64,000 bases of DNA from Acidovorax radicis N35 (lineage in GTDB: Bacteria; Pseudomonadota; Gammaproteobacteria; Burkholderiales; Burkholderiaceae_C). The position numbers and the translations under genes were made by a program. The stretch is from NCBI RefSeq assembly GCF_000204195.1, contig NZ_AFBG01000021.1, positions 496,001 to 560,000 on the forward strand, written 5' to 3'. The notes under the pieces were generated by a model. That model was given only the letters and a program-made list of their open reading frames with translations. It ran no database searches and was not told where the DNA came from. This document shows positions 7,826 through 16,330 of the stretch, piece after piece (within the stretch, counting starts at the first letter, position 1; each line of letters begins with the position of its first letter).

Positions 7826-9469
7826 TCAATCTTTAGACGACCCACGTTGAGCCAGATGCCAGCGTGCCCAGCGGCGCTCGCCAACTAGCGCAAGTTGGCC
7901 CTCAGTACGCATTTCGCGCAGCAGATCCCGCACAGCACTTTCGGGTAAGGAGGGCAACACTTGCCGCAGTTCTGCCAGCGGGGCTCCTTGTCCCTCCTGT
8001 TTGCTTAAATGCTTGATCAGAAGCGCCTTGTTCGTCTCGCGGTCCAGGCCTCGCTGGCGTGTGTGCGTGCCCCTGGCTCCCAGGGTTGCGTACAACGCCT
8101 CAGAGAGGATATAGCGCGTGTTCTTGCCACGCCCTATCGATTCGACAGCGCCTGCCGCCACAAGTCCAGGCAGGCGCTCTTTGAGTGAGGGGGCTAGTTC
8201 TTTTTCTTGGTGTAACCGCTCCAGCGCCAGATAGTCCAGCGTCGAAAAGCTGCGCAGCGTCTCCTCCCCCAGCCTCTCCATGAACCGCACAAACGCAGGG
8301 TTGCGCACTCCACCCTCCAGCGTCAGCCGTACTTCATGCGCAGCCGTACCTGCAAAGCTGGGCAGCGGCTTGCCCTGGCGCACGGCGCTTTCCATCATCA
8401 GGTTCAGGCCCTGGCCGGATCGCTCGATCAGCCCGCAGCGCCCCAATGCCTCGGCCAAGCGGCGGTTGCGGGGGTATTGCTGGTCAATGATGTTCTCGGG
8501 CGTGATGCCGGGCGGCAGGCCGCCGGGGCTCACCACCTCCAGCCGCTTGGCAAATTGGCGCACAAAGATGGAGCCGCCCAGGCGGTAGTCGCGGTGGGCT
8601 ACCGCGTTCAGTAAGGCCTCGCGTACGGGCACCTCGTCAAACGTGGGCAGGTCCATGCGAAAGAAATCGTCCTGGTAGCTCTGCCGGTCGTTGCGCAGGT
8701 TGATCTTTTTCCACAGTGCGTCCTGCCAGGCAAAGAAGCCTGCGCGGTATTCCTCGCGGTCTGCCGCCGGGCCTGCGGCTTCGGACGAGCGGTACTCAAA
8801 CACCAGCTCGGCCTGCGCCAGCCACCGCGTGAGGCCTGCGCGCGTGCCAAACAGAATGAGCGCCGCATAGCTCACCTGATCGCCCTCTACCAGCAGCTCG
8901 GCATCGCGTAGCGTTTGCAGGTCGCTCAGCTCGTACCTGCGCGCGTCGCCGCTCTTTTTGGCCCAGCGTTCGCGGAACAGGGCGATGGACTCGGGCTCCA
9001 GGTCGGCCAGCGTGGCACCGGGGCAGGGCTGGGCCGAAAAATCGGGGCCACCTTCGGCAAAAATGGCGCGCAGTTCGTGGTCGGCCAGCGGGGCCAAGTC
9101 GTCGCCTGCGCGCTTGAAGTAGCTGCCATCCACATTCCACGCTGTACCCGGCAGGCGCGATGGCACGTGCACCACCAGAACGCGCCCCTCGGGCAAGCGC
9201 ATCTCTTCCACCGGAATGCGGTGCCCCAGCCGCTGGTGCAGACCCGCCTCGGTGCGGCCCGGCTCTTCGAAAGCCTGGGTGCCCACAACACGCCGGGGCC
9301 GTTTGTCCGTCACGCCCAACACCATGGTGCCGCCGCCCTCGTTGGCCAGGGCCACGCAGTACTTGACCAGGGTTTCAAAGTGGTAGTTCTGCTTGGCCTC
9401 TTTGAATTCCAGGCGCTGGCCTTCGGGTTCAAGCAGCCATTGTTGAAGCTGGGTGAGGGAAGTGGGCAT
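7826..9469 (-). CDS. AlbA_2 (Schlafen-like) domain and HATPase_4 protein embedded in the type I RM locus
   Basis: Protein of 547 aa. The N-terminal AlbA_2/Schlafen domain (about 1-130) contains GQRLEFKEAK near residue 20 and the GGGTMVLGVTD strand. A HATPase_c_4 region (about 275-360) contains EVPVREALLNAVAHRDY and PGGLPPGITPENI. A C-terminal winged-helix part lies at about 420-540. Proteins of this build are often called ATP-binding proteins or regulators and are seen between hsd genes, but their role is not settled. Residues E16, E21 (E-x4-E) and D55 are arranged like the acidic nuclease triad of Schlafen proteins, so RNase activity is possible (inference). It starts 23 bp after hsdS and is probably cotranscribed with hsdMS. 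Confidence 0.85.
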   Translation of the reverse strand: MPTSLTQLQQWLLEPEGQRLEFKEAKQNYHFETLVKYCVALANEGGGTMVLGVTDKRPRRVVGTQAFEEPGRTEAGLHQRLGHRIPVEEMRLPEGRVLVVHVPSRLPGTAWNVDGSYFKRAGDDLAPLADHELRAIFAEGGPDFSAQPCPGATLADLEPESIALFRERWAKKSGDARRYELSDLQTLRDAELLVEGDQVSYAALILFGTRAGLTRWLAQAELVFEYRSSEAAGPAADREEYRAGFFAWQDALWKKINLRNDRQSYQDDFFRMDLPTFDEVPVREALLNAVAHRDYRLGGSIFVRQFAKRLEVVSPGGLPPGITPENIIDQQYPRNRRLAEALGRCGLIERSGQGLNLMMESAVRQGKPLPSFAGTAAHEVRLTLEGGVRNPAFVRFMERLGEETLRSFSTLDYLALERLHQEKELAPSLKERLPGLVAAGAVESIGRGKNTRYILSEALYATLGARGTHTRQRGLDRETNKALLIKHLSKQEGQGAPLAELRQVLPSLPESAVRDLLREMRTEGQLALVGERRWARWHLAQRGSSKD

Positions 9470-9491
9470 GGTGTGAGCGGGACTGTGGAGC

Positions 9492-11207
9492 TTAGAGATT
9501 CCAGTGGCGCTGACGGGCTTCAGGCGGCAACGTATCGATGATGTATTGCAGCGGGATCGCCTCGTTCTTGGGTGTGCGCTCGTAGGCGCTGTCGTGGGAT
9601 GCCGTCTTGGTCTGCCCGAACTTCATGTCGCGGCAGTAGCGGATGCCCCATTCCAGACTTTCAATCACTGCCCGGCTGAGCTTGCTGAAATCCGCATCGC
9701 GCAGCGCGGTGAGCGTATCGCCTTTGCGGCGCAGTGCAGCGCGCACAGCGTCGTCATCAAAGCTGCTGAACATCAGCTTCCCGATGAGCACGTTCGTAGC
9801 GTCATACGCGGCCTGCGGCACCGGGCCATGGGTTAAGGCGCTGTAGGTCTCGTTGTAAATCTGGCGCCCGTGGTGCTCCAGATGGTGCCTGTCCGCAAAG
9901 TAGATCGCCTTGAGGGAGTTGTAGAGATCGCCATCGGGCATGCGCTTGGTAATAAAGATCAATGCCTCCTGGCCGATGGACGCTTCCAGTTGCTGCAATT
10001 GCGCAAGGCTTTGGGCTGAAGCGCGTCTAGCAGCCGGAGTCAACTCACCACTGAAGGCCCGCTGCTGTAGCGAGGCAAACAGCGCATCCAGCGCGGCCAG
10101 GGCGCGGCGGTGGGTGGCTTTGAGGGCTTCGATGGAGGCGATGCGGGTGGCGAAGGTTTGTTGGAGGGGGAGGGGAGGCAACGGGATGCTCAGTCCGCGC
10201 AATATCGCGAGATTGATGTTCTTCTGTGCTGACTCAGGTGCGGATTCTTCGAGGGCCTTCTGTAGAAAAGAAAGCCACACTCGGACGTATTCGACCGTAG
10301 CAGGGTCATCTGCTTGAAAGCCCACCACGCTGTCAGGGAAGCAGGCGTCAAAAGTCAAGATTCCTGTTTTTGCGATGTTGGCCGCAATCGTGATGCAAAG
10401 CGTTCCTGCTAGCCACATCTTGCTTTGACGTAGCCCTAAGTCTGAATAGGTACTCGTGTAACTGCGTATGTAGCCATCACAGTTAGCAACTTCCCCGGTC
10501 TGTACCAGTGGGTGTTTGCCACCGAGAAGCTCAGGAGCGTTGCGTGGGCGATGCTTTGAGATGCCGCGATCAAGCGTGCCAACTTCTCCAAACTTCGGCG
10601 TGGGCCACGCCTTCGGATTCGCCACCGGGTCCCCAAACATATCGAGAAAGAGGGACTGGGTGAGGCTGTCGAGCAGGGCCAGGGCGGTGCGGCGTTGGGT
10701 TCGGAGGGTTTCGGCTTGGTCGAGGATGGCGGCGATGCGGCGTTGTTCTTCCAGCGGGGGCGGCGGGAAAAGTGACTCAAAAATGATGCGATCAGAAACA
10801 GCGGGATAGCTTGCCCCAGTGGCTTTGCTCACCATATCGCCGACAAACGCAGCGGACTTGACCCAATGGAACAAGTAGCTGCCGCTGAGCTTTTCGGGAT
10901 CAGGGCGCAGAACACAGAACCCGGTGGACGCGGTCGCACCGTTCAAATCATCGGGAACACGCGCCACACCATTCAGATTCGGCCTGACCGTTGAAACCAG
11001 AACATCACCAGCTCGCACCAGTTGGCGCGCTCTGCTGGGCGCTTCAGCACAAGCAATCTCGCGTGCTTCTGTAATGGACTTGGTGTCTTGGTCAACTGCA
11101 CTGAGGTCGATGTAACGGAACTCATCATCTGGTTCTGCGCGCAGTGGGTTCCATGTTTCAACGCGAAGGACGCACGACCCAAGGGGTGTCGATGGATAGG
11201 CACTCAC
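9492..11207 (-). CDS. hsdS: Type I restriction specificity subunit with a C-terminal Panacea (SocA-like) domain
   Basis: DNA-recognition subunit, 571 aa, longer than the usual 400-450. Target-recognition domain 1 spans about 1-150, the first conserved helical spacer (PLEEQRRIAAILDQAETL) about 151-190, domain 2 about 200-345, and the second spacer ends near residue 389 with LQQRAFSGELT, a typical HsdS ending. Residues about 411-571 form an extra domain with the SocA/Panacea (formerly DUF4065) hallmarks IYFADRHHLEHHGR (435-448) and YSALTHGPVP (455-464). Panacea domains act as antitoxins or proteolytic adaptors in other systems. It overlaps hsdM by four bases (ATGA). The fusion is one open frame, not a frameshift artefact. 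Confidence 0.9.
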   Translation of the reverse strand: MSAYPSTPLGSCVLRVETWNPLRAEPDDEFRYIDLSAVDQDTKSITEAREIACAEAPSRARQLVRAGDVLVSTVRPNLNGVARVPDDLNGATASTGFCVLRPDPEKLSGSYLFHWVKSAAFVGDMVSKATGASYPAVSDRIIFESLFPPPPLEEQRRIAAILDQAETLRTQRRTALALLDSLTQSLFLDMFGDPVANPKAWPTPKFGEVGTLDRGISKHRPRNAPELLGGKHPLVQTGEVANCDGYIRSYTSTYSDLGLRQSKMWLAGTLCITIAANIAKTGILTFDACFPDSVVGFQADDPATVEYVRVWLSFLQKALEESAPESAQKNINLAILRGLSIPLPPLPLQQTFATRIASIEALKATHRRALAALDALFASLQQRAFSGELTPAARRASAQSLAQLQQLEASIGQEALIFITKRMPDGDLYNSLKAIYFADRHHLEHHGRQIYNETYSALTHGPVPQAAYDATNVLIGKLMFSSFDDDAVRAALRRKGDTLTALRDADFSKLSRAVIESLEWGIRYCRDMKFGQTKTASHDSAYERTPKNEAIPLQYIIDTLPPEARQRHWNL

Positions 11208-12766
11208 TTCAACATCCCCTCCAACACCCCTATCCCCCGCGCAATCTCGTCTTCCAACGCCCGCAGCTCTGCCAAGATCTCCCCCGGCGCCCGGTGCTGC
11301 ACCTGTGCATGTACCACTTCCTTGTACCGGTTGATGCTCAGGTCATACCCATTGGCCTCAATGTCCGCCTTGGGCACGCAAAAGCTCTGGGCGGTGCGGG
11401 GGCGGTCGCGTTCGGTGCCGTTCCGCTGGCCCCAGCGCTCAAGCACGTCGGGCAAGTTGTTTTTGGCGCGCTCTGCTTCTAATAGCTGGTTGCGCCCGTC
11501 CACAAAGCCCTGCAGGCCTAAAAGGCTTGCATCCAGCAGGGGCTGGCGCTTGTCGTCCAGGCTCCAGCCGTCGGCTTGCATGTCGTAGAACCACACGCTG
11601 TCCGTGCCGCCGCTCATGGTTTTGGTGAAGAGCAGGATAGCGGTGCTGACGCCCGCGTAGGGCTTGAACACGCCGCTGGGCAGGCTGATAACGGCGTCGA
11701 GCTTTTGCTCTTCCACCAGCTTGCGGCGCAGTTCCTTGTGGGCTTTGCTGCTGCCAAACAGCACGCCGTCGGGCACGATCACCGCCGCCCGCCCGCCTGT
11801 CTTGAGCAGGCGCAGGAACAGTGCCATGAAGAGCAGTTCGGTCTTCTTGGTCTTGACGGTTTGCAGCAGGTCTTTGGCGGTGTTTTCGTAGTCCAGGCTG
11901 CCGGCAAAGGGCGGGTTGGCCAAGATGAGGCTGTAGGCCTCGGCGTCGCCCGCAGCGCCTTCGGCCAGCGAGTCGCGGTATGCGATGGCAGGGTGTTCCA
12001 CGCCGTGCAGCACCATGTTCATGCTGCCAATGCGCAGCATGGTGTTGTCAAAGTCGTACCCGTGGAACATGCCGTGGTGGAAGTGCGCGTTTTGCGCGGG
12101 CACGCGCAGCATGTCGGGGTAGGTGCGGCGCAGGTATTCGCCTGCGGCCACTAAAAAGCCGCAGGTGCCTGAAGCGGGGTCGCAAATGGTGTCTTGCGGC
12201 GTGGGGGCCGTGAGCGCCACCATCAAGTCGATGAGGTGGCGCGGGGTGCGGAACTGGCCGTTTTGCCCGGCAGAGGCGATCTTGCCGAGCATGTATTCGT
12301 ACAGGTCGCCCTTGGTGTCGCGCTCGTCCAGCGGAATGGTGTCGAGCAGGTCCACCACCTTGGCGAGCAGGCCGGGCGTGGGGATGGTGAAGCGGGCGCC
12401 CTGCATGTGGCGGGCAAAGGAGCTTTCAGCCGCCGGGCCGCCTGAGGTTTGCAGGCCGCGCAGGAAGGGGAAGACCTGGTTGCTGAGCACGTCAAACATC
12501 TCGGCCGGGGCCATATTTTTGAAGCGGGACCAGCGCATGTTGTCGTGCGGACGTTCTTGCACATCCACGCCTGCGGGGATAAGGCGCACGGGCTGAGTTT
12601 TGAGGCGCAGGGCTTTGTTGTCTTCGCGGGTCTGGTCGCTGTCGAGCGCGCGCAGAAAGAGCAGGTAGGTGATCTGCTCAATGACTTCAATGGGGTTGGC
12701 GATGCCGCCGGACCAGAAGGCATTCCAGACTTGATCGACTTTGTTGCGCAGGTCACCGGTGAGCAT
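11204..12766 (-). CDS. hsdM: Type I restriction-modification system methyltransferase subunit
   Basis: N6-adenine DNA methyltransferase of the complex, 520 aa. An N-terminal HsdM_N helical domain (about 1-140) is followed by the N6_Mtase domain, with the SAM-binding motif DPASGTCGF at 196-204 and catalytic NPPF at 284-287. The C-terminal helices pack against HsdS. It is the first gene of the hsdM-hsdS-AlbA_2 unit and overlaps hsdS by ATGA. No clear sigma-70 promoter was made out in the 94 bp between it and the repeat at 12861. Confidence 0.95.
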   Translation of the reverse strand: MLTGDLRNKVDQVWNAFWSGGIANPIEVIEQITYLLFLRALDSDQTREDNKALRLKTQPVRLIPAGVDVQERPHDNMRWSRFKNMAPAEMFDVLSNQVFPFLRGLQTSGGPAAESSFARHMQGARFTIPTPGLLAKVVDLLDTIPLDERDTKGDLYEYMLGKIASAGQNGQFRTPRHLIDLMVALTAPTPQDTICDPASGTCGFLVAAGEYLRRTYPDMLRVPAQNAHFHHGMFHGYDFDNTMLRIGSMNMVLHGVEHPAIAYRDSLAEGAAGDAEAYSLILANPPFAGSLDYENTAKDLLQTVKTKKTELLFMALFLRLLKTGGRAAVIVPDGVLFGSSKAHKELRRKLVEEQKLDAVISLPSGVFKPYAGVSTAILLFTKTMSGGTDSVWFYDMQADGWSLDDKRQPLLDASLLGLQGFVDGRNQLLEAERAKNNLPDVLERWGQRNGTERDRPRTAQSFCVPKADIEANGYDLSINRYKEVVHAQVQHRAPGEILAELRALEDEIARGIGVLEGMLK

Positions 12767-12860
12767 GGGGGCAGTCTGTGGGGGGCTGTGAGAGAGCCTG
12801 AGAGTCTGCCATGCGGAGCTGCGGGGGAGCTGTTGGGGGCCTGGTTTGTGGAATTTTCAA

Positions 12861-12922
12861 GGATTTTTGGCCCCTGGCGCTTGATAGATAAGCGCTGATA
12901 GCTATTTTTTTAATAGCGTTTT
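12861..12922 (+). repeat. Dispersed repeat copy 2; supplies the end of cueR
   Basis: Same orientation as copy 1. GGCGCTTGATAGATAAGCGC is followed by GATAGCTATTTTTTTAATAGC. Read on the minus strand, the second half encodes the last residues of the CueR-like protein and its TAG stop at 12902. It lies about 95 bp outside the hsdM start, while copy 1 lies about 35 bp beyond the hsdR stop, so the two copies bracket the whole RM island. Confidence 0.8.
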
Positions 12923-13468
12923 GTGGGGTGCCCTTGCGCCGCTGTGTTCCACCTGCCCCGCCGCCAGGTCATCCAATATCGGGCAGTCCGGCCGGTCGTT
13001 GCCCTTGCAGCACGACACCAGCGTTTGCAGGCTGCGCTGCATGGCCTGCATCGACGCAATGCGTTCGCTCAGGTCTTCGATGTGGGCCTGGGCGATGCGC
13101 TTGACTTGGCTGCTGGCGCGGCTGCGGTCGTGCCACAGGCCCAGCAGTTCGGCGATTTCTTCCATCGAGAAACCCAGGTCGCGGCTGCGGCGGATGAAGT
13201 GCAGGGCGTGTACGTCGGCCTCGGTGTACTGGCGGTAGCCGCTGTCGGTGCGTGCCACGCCGCTGATGAGGCCCAGCGATTCGTAGTGTCGCACCATGCG
13301 CGCCGAGATGCCCGCGCGCTGGGCAGCGACGCCGATGGGCACGGGCCAGGAGGTGGCGCGGGGCTTCGTAGTGGCCTTGGTGTCGGTGATGCCAGTGCTA
13401 CCTTTGCTGCCGTTACTTCCGTTGGCGGCTTGGCCCGCCGTGGTCCGCGTGGAGTGGGGCGTGGTCAT
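12902..13468 (-). CDS. cueR: MerR-family copper-responsive regulator, CueR type
   Basis: Copper(I)-sensing activator, 188 aa from this start. An N-terminal low-complexity Thr/Gly-rich stretch (about 1-35) precedes the MerR HTH and wing (ISARMVRHYESLGLI, then TDSGYRQYTEADV), the dimerisation helix and a C-terminal metal loop CCKGNDRPDC whose cysteine spacing matches CueR. I chose ATG 13468 because GAGGG sits 8 bases upstream; a GTG at 13504 would add 12 residues. It follows copZ by 36 bp and is probably cotranscribed with it from the operator at 13779. The last few residues come from a dispersed repeat. Confidence 0.88.
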   Translation of the reverse strand: MTTPHSTRTTAGQAANGSNGSKGSTGITDTKATTKPRATSWPVPIGVAAQRAGISARMVRHYESLGLISGVARTDSGYRQYTEADVHALHFIRRSRDLGFSMEEIAELLGLWHDRSRASSQVKRIAQAHIEDLSERIASMQAMQRSLQTLVSCCKGNDRPDCPILDDLAAGQVEHSGARAPHKTLLKK

Positions 13469-13504
13469 GGTGTGGCCCTCGCTGGGTGCATGGTGGCGTG
13501 GCAC

Positions 13505-13708
13505 TCAGGCCGCGACGGTGTAGCCTTCTTCGGCAATGGCGGCGGCCAGGGCTTCGCGCGGGGCGGTGCTGTCCACGTCCACCTTGCCGCTGGCGCGGTC
13601 GATGCGGACCTGGGCGTCGGGGTCGATCTGCTGCACGGCCTGGGTGACGGCGCGTTCGCAGTGGCCGCAGGTCATGCCTTGAACTTGGAAAGTAGTGGTG
13701 GTTGTCAT
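13505..13708 (-). CDS. copZ: Copper chaperone CopZ, single HMA domain
   Basis: Small cytoplasmic metallochaperone, 67 aa, one ferredoxin-like HMA fold with the Cu(I) site GMTCGHC (residues 11-17). It should deliver copper to CopA, which has its own GMTCASC domain. GAGGA lies 8-9 bases upstream of the start. It is divergent from copA and upstream of cueR. The 5' leader contains three tandem copies of GAAGCGACC-like sequence (13745-13769). Confidence 0.9.
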   Translation of the reverse strand: MTTTTTFQVQGMTCGHCERAVTQAVQQIDPDAQVRIDRASGKVDVDSTAPREALAAAIAEEGYTVAA

Positions 13709-13778
13709 GGGGTGTCCTCGGGTTGGTTTTCAAGAGGGCCGTTGAAGCGACCGAAGCGACCGAAGCGAATGTTGAAGC

Positions 13779-13799
13779 TTGACATCGTGGCAGAGTCAA
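13779..13799 (-). promoter_or_regulatory. CueR-type operator/promoter of copZ-cueR
   Basis: Dyad TTGAC-N11-GTCAA. Read on the minus strand, TTGACT is the -35 box, a 19-bp spacer follows and CAACAT (13774-13769) is a candidate -10. The long 19-bp spacer over a dyad is the hallmark of MerR-family activated promoters. The spacer shares TGCCA with the copA operator. Confidence 0.7.
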
Positions 13800-13846
13800 A
13801 CCACGTTCAAGACACTCATGATGTGAGGGTTGATCAATATCAATGC

Positions 13847-13867
13847 TTGACCTTGCCATCACGTCAA
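13847..13867 (+). promoter_or_regulatory. CueR-type operator/promoter of copA
   Basis: Dyad TTGAC-CTTGCCATCAC-GTCAA with the same TTGAC-N11-GTCAA layout as 13779-13799. TTGACC serves as -35, with a 19-bp spacer and CACCAT (13872-13877) as a poor -10, as expected for a MerR-activated promoter. Transcription would start about 7 bases later, at or next to the copA ATG at 13885. Confidence 0.7.
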
Positions 13868-13884
13868 GGATCACCATCCTCGCC

Positions 13885-16212
13885 ATGAACACTCCAACTC
13901 TCGATTCCTCTGAGGCCGTCCATTCGCTGGACCTCGGCATCTCCGGCATGACCTGCGCAAGCTGTGTGGGCCGCGTGGAGCGTGCGCTGCGCAAGGTGCC
14001 GGGCGTGCAGGAGGCTTCGGTCAACCTGGCCACTGAGTCCGCGCGGATTGCCTTCGCCACCAGCGTGGGTGCCGATGCGGCTGCGGTGGAGGCGCTGCTG
14101 CGCCGCGCGGTGCGCAACGCGGGCTACGAGCCGCGTGCCGCAGGGCAAGACGATGTGCCCGAAGACCTGTCACCCTGGGCTGGTTTTATGCCCGTGGGCA
14201 TCGGCCTGCTGCTGTCGGCGCCGTTGGTGCTACCGATGGTCGGTGACCTGTTCGGCCAGCACTGGATGCTGCCCGCCTGGGTGCAGTTCATGCTGGCCAC
14301 GCCGGTGCAGTTCATCCTGGGTGCGCGCTTTTACAAGGCGGGCTGGCATGCGGCCAAGGCGCTGTCGGGCAACATGGATTTGCTGGTGGCGCTGGGCACG
14401 AGTGCGGGCTGGGGCTTGTCGATGTGGCTGTGGCTCACGGCCCATGCAGGACATGCACCGCATTTGTACTTTGAAGCGTCTGCCGTGGTGGTCACGCTGG
14501 TGCTGCTGGGCAAGTGGCTGGAGGCGCGCGCCAAGCGCCAGACCACGGCCGCCATCCGCGCGCTGCATGCGTTGCGGCCGGATGTGGTGCATTTGCTGTC
14601 CAAGCAGGGCGAGGTGGATGTGCCGGTGGCCGAGGTGCTGGTGGGCGACCGGCTGGTGGTGCGGCCGGGTGAACGCATCCCGGTGGATGGCACGGTGCAT
14701 GAGGGCCACACGCAGGTGGACGAGTCCATGCTCACGGGCGAGCCCTTGCCGGTGGCCCGCGATGTGGGTGCAGCGCTCACGGGCGGTTCGATCAACGGCG
14801 ACGGGCGCATCGTGATGGCCGTGACGGCCGTGGGGGCCGAGACGGTGCTGGCCCAGATCATCCGGCTGGTGGAAGACGCGCAGGTGGCCAAGGCGCCCAT
14901 CCAGCGGCTGGTGGACCAGGTGTCTGCCGTGTTTGTGCCCGTGGTGCTGGTGGTGGCCTTGGCCACGCTGCTGGGGTGGCTGTGGATGGGTGTGGGCATG
15001 GAGGCCGCGTTGATCCACGCCGTGGCGGTGATGGTGATTGCCTGCCCGTGTGCGCTGGGCCTAGCCACGCCAGCGGCCATCATGGCGGGCACGGGGGTGG
15101 CGGCCAAGAACGGCATTTTGATCAAGGACGCGCAGGCGCTGGAGCTGGCGCACAAGGTGGATGTGGTGGCCTTTGACAAGACGGGCACGCTGACCGTGGG
15201 CCAGCCCCGGCTGACGGCGTTTGAGGTGGTGCCCGGCCTGGACGAGGCTGCCGTGATGGCGGCGGTGGCGGCCGTGCAAAGCGGCAGCGAACACCCGCTG
15301 GCGCGTGCCGTGGTGGCTGCTTCGGGCGAGCGGCAGATCCGCGTGGCGACAGCACAGGATGTGCGCGCCGTGCCTGGGCGCGGCACTGAGGGTGAGGTGG
15401 ACGGCCAGAGCTATTTGGTGGGCAGCCTGCGCTGGATGCACGAGCTGGGTGTGGACATGGGGCCATTGGCTGCCAGGGCCGAGACGCTGCAACAGGAAGG
15501 CGCCACCGTGTCGGCCGTGGCGCAACGTGTCACGGAAGGGTTGAGCGGCGCCCGGCCGCCCGAAGCCGCGGACGCCCCCTTGGGGGGCAGCGAGGACACG
15601 AGAGCGCCGAGCTTGGGGGTGCACTATGTCTTGCGCGCCCTGATGGCCTTTGGCGACGAGCCCAAGCCCGGCGCGCGCGAGGCGCTGGCGGCGCTGAAGG
15701 TGCGTGGCATCCGCACCGTGATGATCTCGGGCGACAACCGGGGTGCGGCCGAGGCCATGGCCCGGCGCCTAGGGTTGGACCCCGGCGCGGGCGAGGTGAT
15801 GGCCGAGGTGTTGCCGGGGGACAAGGCGGCCAAGGTGGCGGCGCTGCAACAGGGCAGCGACGGCAAGCGCCATCATGTCGCGATGGTGGGCGACGGCGTT
15901 AACGATGCCCCTGCGCTGGCCGCAGCGGATGTGGGCATGGCGATGGGTAACGGGACGGATGTGGCCATGCATGCGGCGGGCATCACGCTGATGCGCGGCG
16001 ACCCGATGCTGGTGGCAGCCGCGCTGGACATCTCGCACCGTACGGTGATGAAAATCCGCCAGAACCTGTTCTGGGCGTTTGCGTACAACGTGGCCGGCAT
16101 CCCGCTGGCGGCGCTGGGCTACCTGAGCCCGGTGGTGGCGGGGGCAGCGATGGCGCTGAGTTCGGTCAGCGTGATGGCGAATGCCCTCTTACTCAAGCGG
16201 TGGCGCATGTGA
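13885..16212 (+). CDS. copA: Copper-exporting P1B-type ATPase CopA
   Basis: Inner-membrane Cu(I) exporter, 775 aa. The N-terminal HMA domain has C24-x2-C27 (GMTCASC). Eight transmembrane helices follow, with the A-domain TGEP loop, the CPC copper-channel motif (C387-P-C389), the phosphorylation site D431 in DKTGTLT, and the C-terminal hinge [10 protein letters not shown]. Between the phosphorylation site and the hinge, residues about 555-580 are a low-complexity insert encoded by a GC-rich repeat (15546-15626). ATG 13885 is chosen because the upstream in-frame start at 13843 lies before the operator. No Shine-Dalgarno is close, so a leaderless message is possible. Confidence 0.93.
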   Translation: MNTPTLDSSEAVHSLDLGISGMTCASCVGRVERALRKVPGVQEASVNLATESARIAFATSVGADAAAVEALLRRAVRNAGYEPRAAGQDDVPEDLSPWAGFMPVGIGLLLSAPLVLPMVGDLFGQHWMLPAWVQFMLATPVQFILGARFYKAGWHAAKALSGNMDLLVALGTSAGWGLSMWLWLTAHAGHAPHLYFEASAVVVTLVLLGKWLEARAKRQTTAAIRALHALRPDVVHLLSKQGEVDVPVAEVLVGDRLVVRPGERIPVDGTVHEGHTQVDESMLTGEPLPVARDVGAALTGGSINGDGRIVMAVTAVGAETVLAQIIRLVEDAQVAKAPIQRLVDQVSAVFVPVVLVVALATLLGWLWMGVGMEAALIHAVAVMVIACPCALGLATPAAIMAGTGVAAKNGILIKDAQALELAHKVDVVAFDKTGTLTVGQPRLTAFEVVPGLDEAAVMAAVAAVQSGSEHPLARAVVAASGERQIRVATAQDVRAVPGRGTEGEVDGQSYLVGSLRWMHELGVDMGPLAARAETLQQEGATVSAVAQRVTEGLSGARPPEAADAPLGGSEDTRAPSLGVHYVLRALMAFGDEPKPGAREALAALKVRGIRTVMISGDNRGAAEAMARRLGLDPGAGEVMAEVLPGDKAAKVAALQQGSDGKRHHVAMVGDGVNDAPALAAADVGMAMGNGTDVAMHAAGITLMRGDPMLVAAALDISHRTVMKIRQNLFWAFAYNVAGIPLAALGYLSPVVAGAAMALSSVSVMANALLLKRWRM
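15546..15626. repeat. GC-rich palindromic repeat inserted in-frame in copA
   Basis: Core GCCCCCTTGGGGGGC flanked by GCCGCCCGAAGCCGC and GAGCGCCGAGCTTGGGGG. It resembles GC-rich intergenic repeats I recall from Comamonadaceae genomes. Its length keeps the reading frame and adds about 27 residues to the ATP-binding part of CopA. Confidence 0.55.
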
Positions 16213-16330
16213 TAAATAGGTACGGCGCGGTCATCGATGTCTGGCAAACTGCAACGATTTGTTGCGAATCTGTGGCCCCGGGGGATGGGCGGCGGACGCA
16301 TTGGCATACCCATATCAAGGACGACAGATC

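Noticed and set aside
13742-13769. CRISPR-like short repeats in the copZ leader
   Set aside because: Only three 9-bp tandem units with no spacers; a simple tandem repeat.
16259-16330. An upstream start for the chemoreceptor
   Set aside because: It adds 24 residues without a signal or helix before TM1, while ATG 16331 has a good ribosome site.
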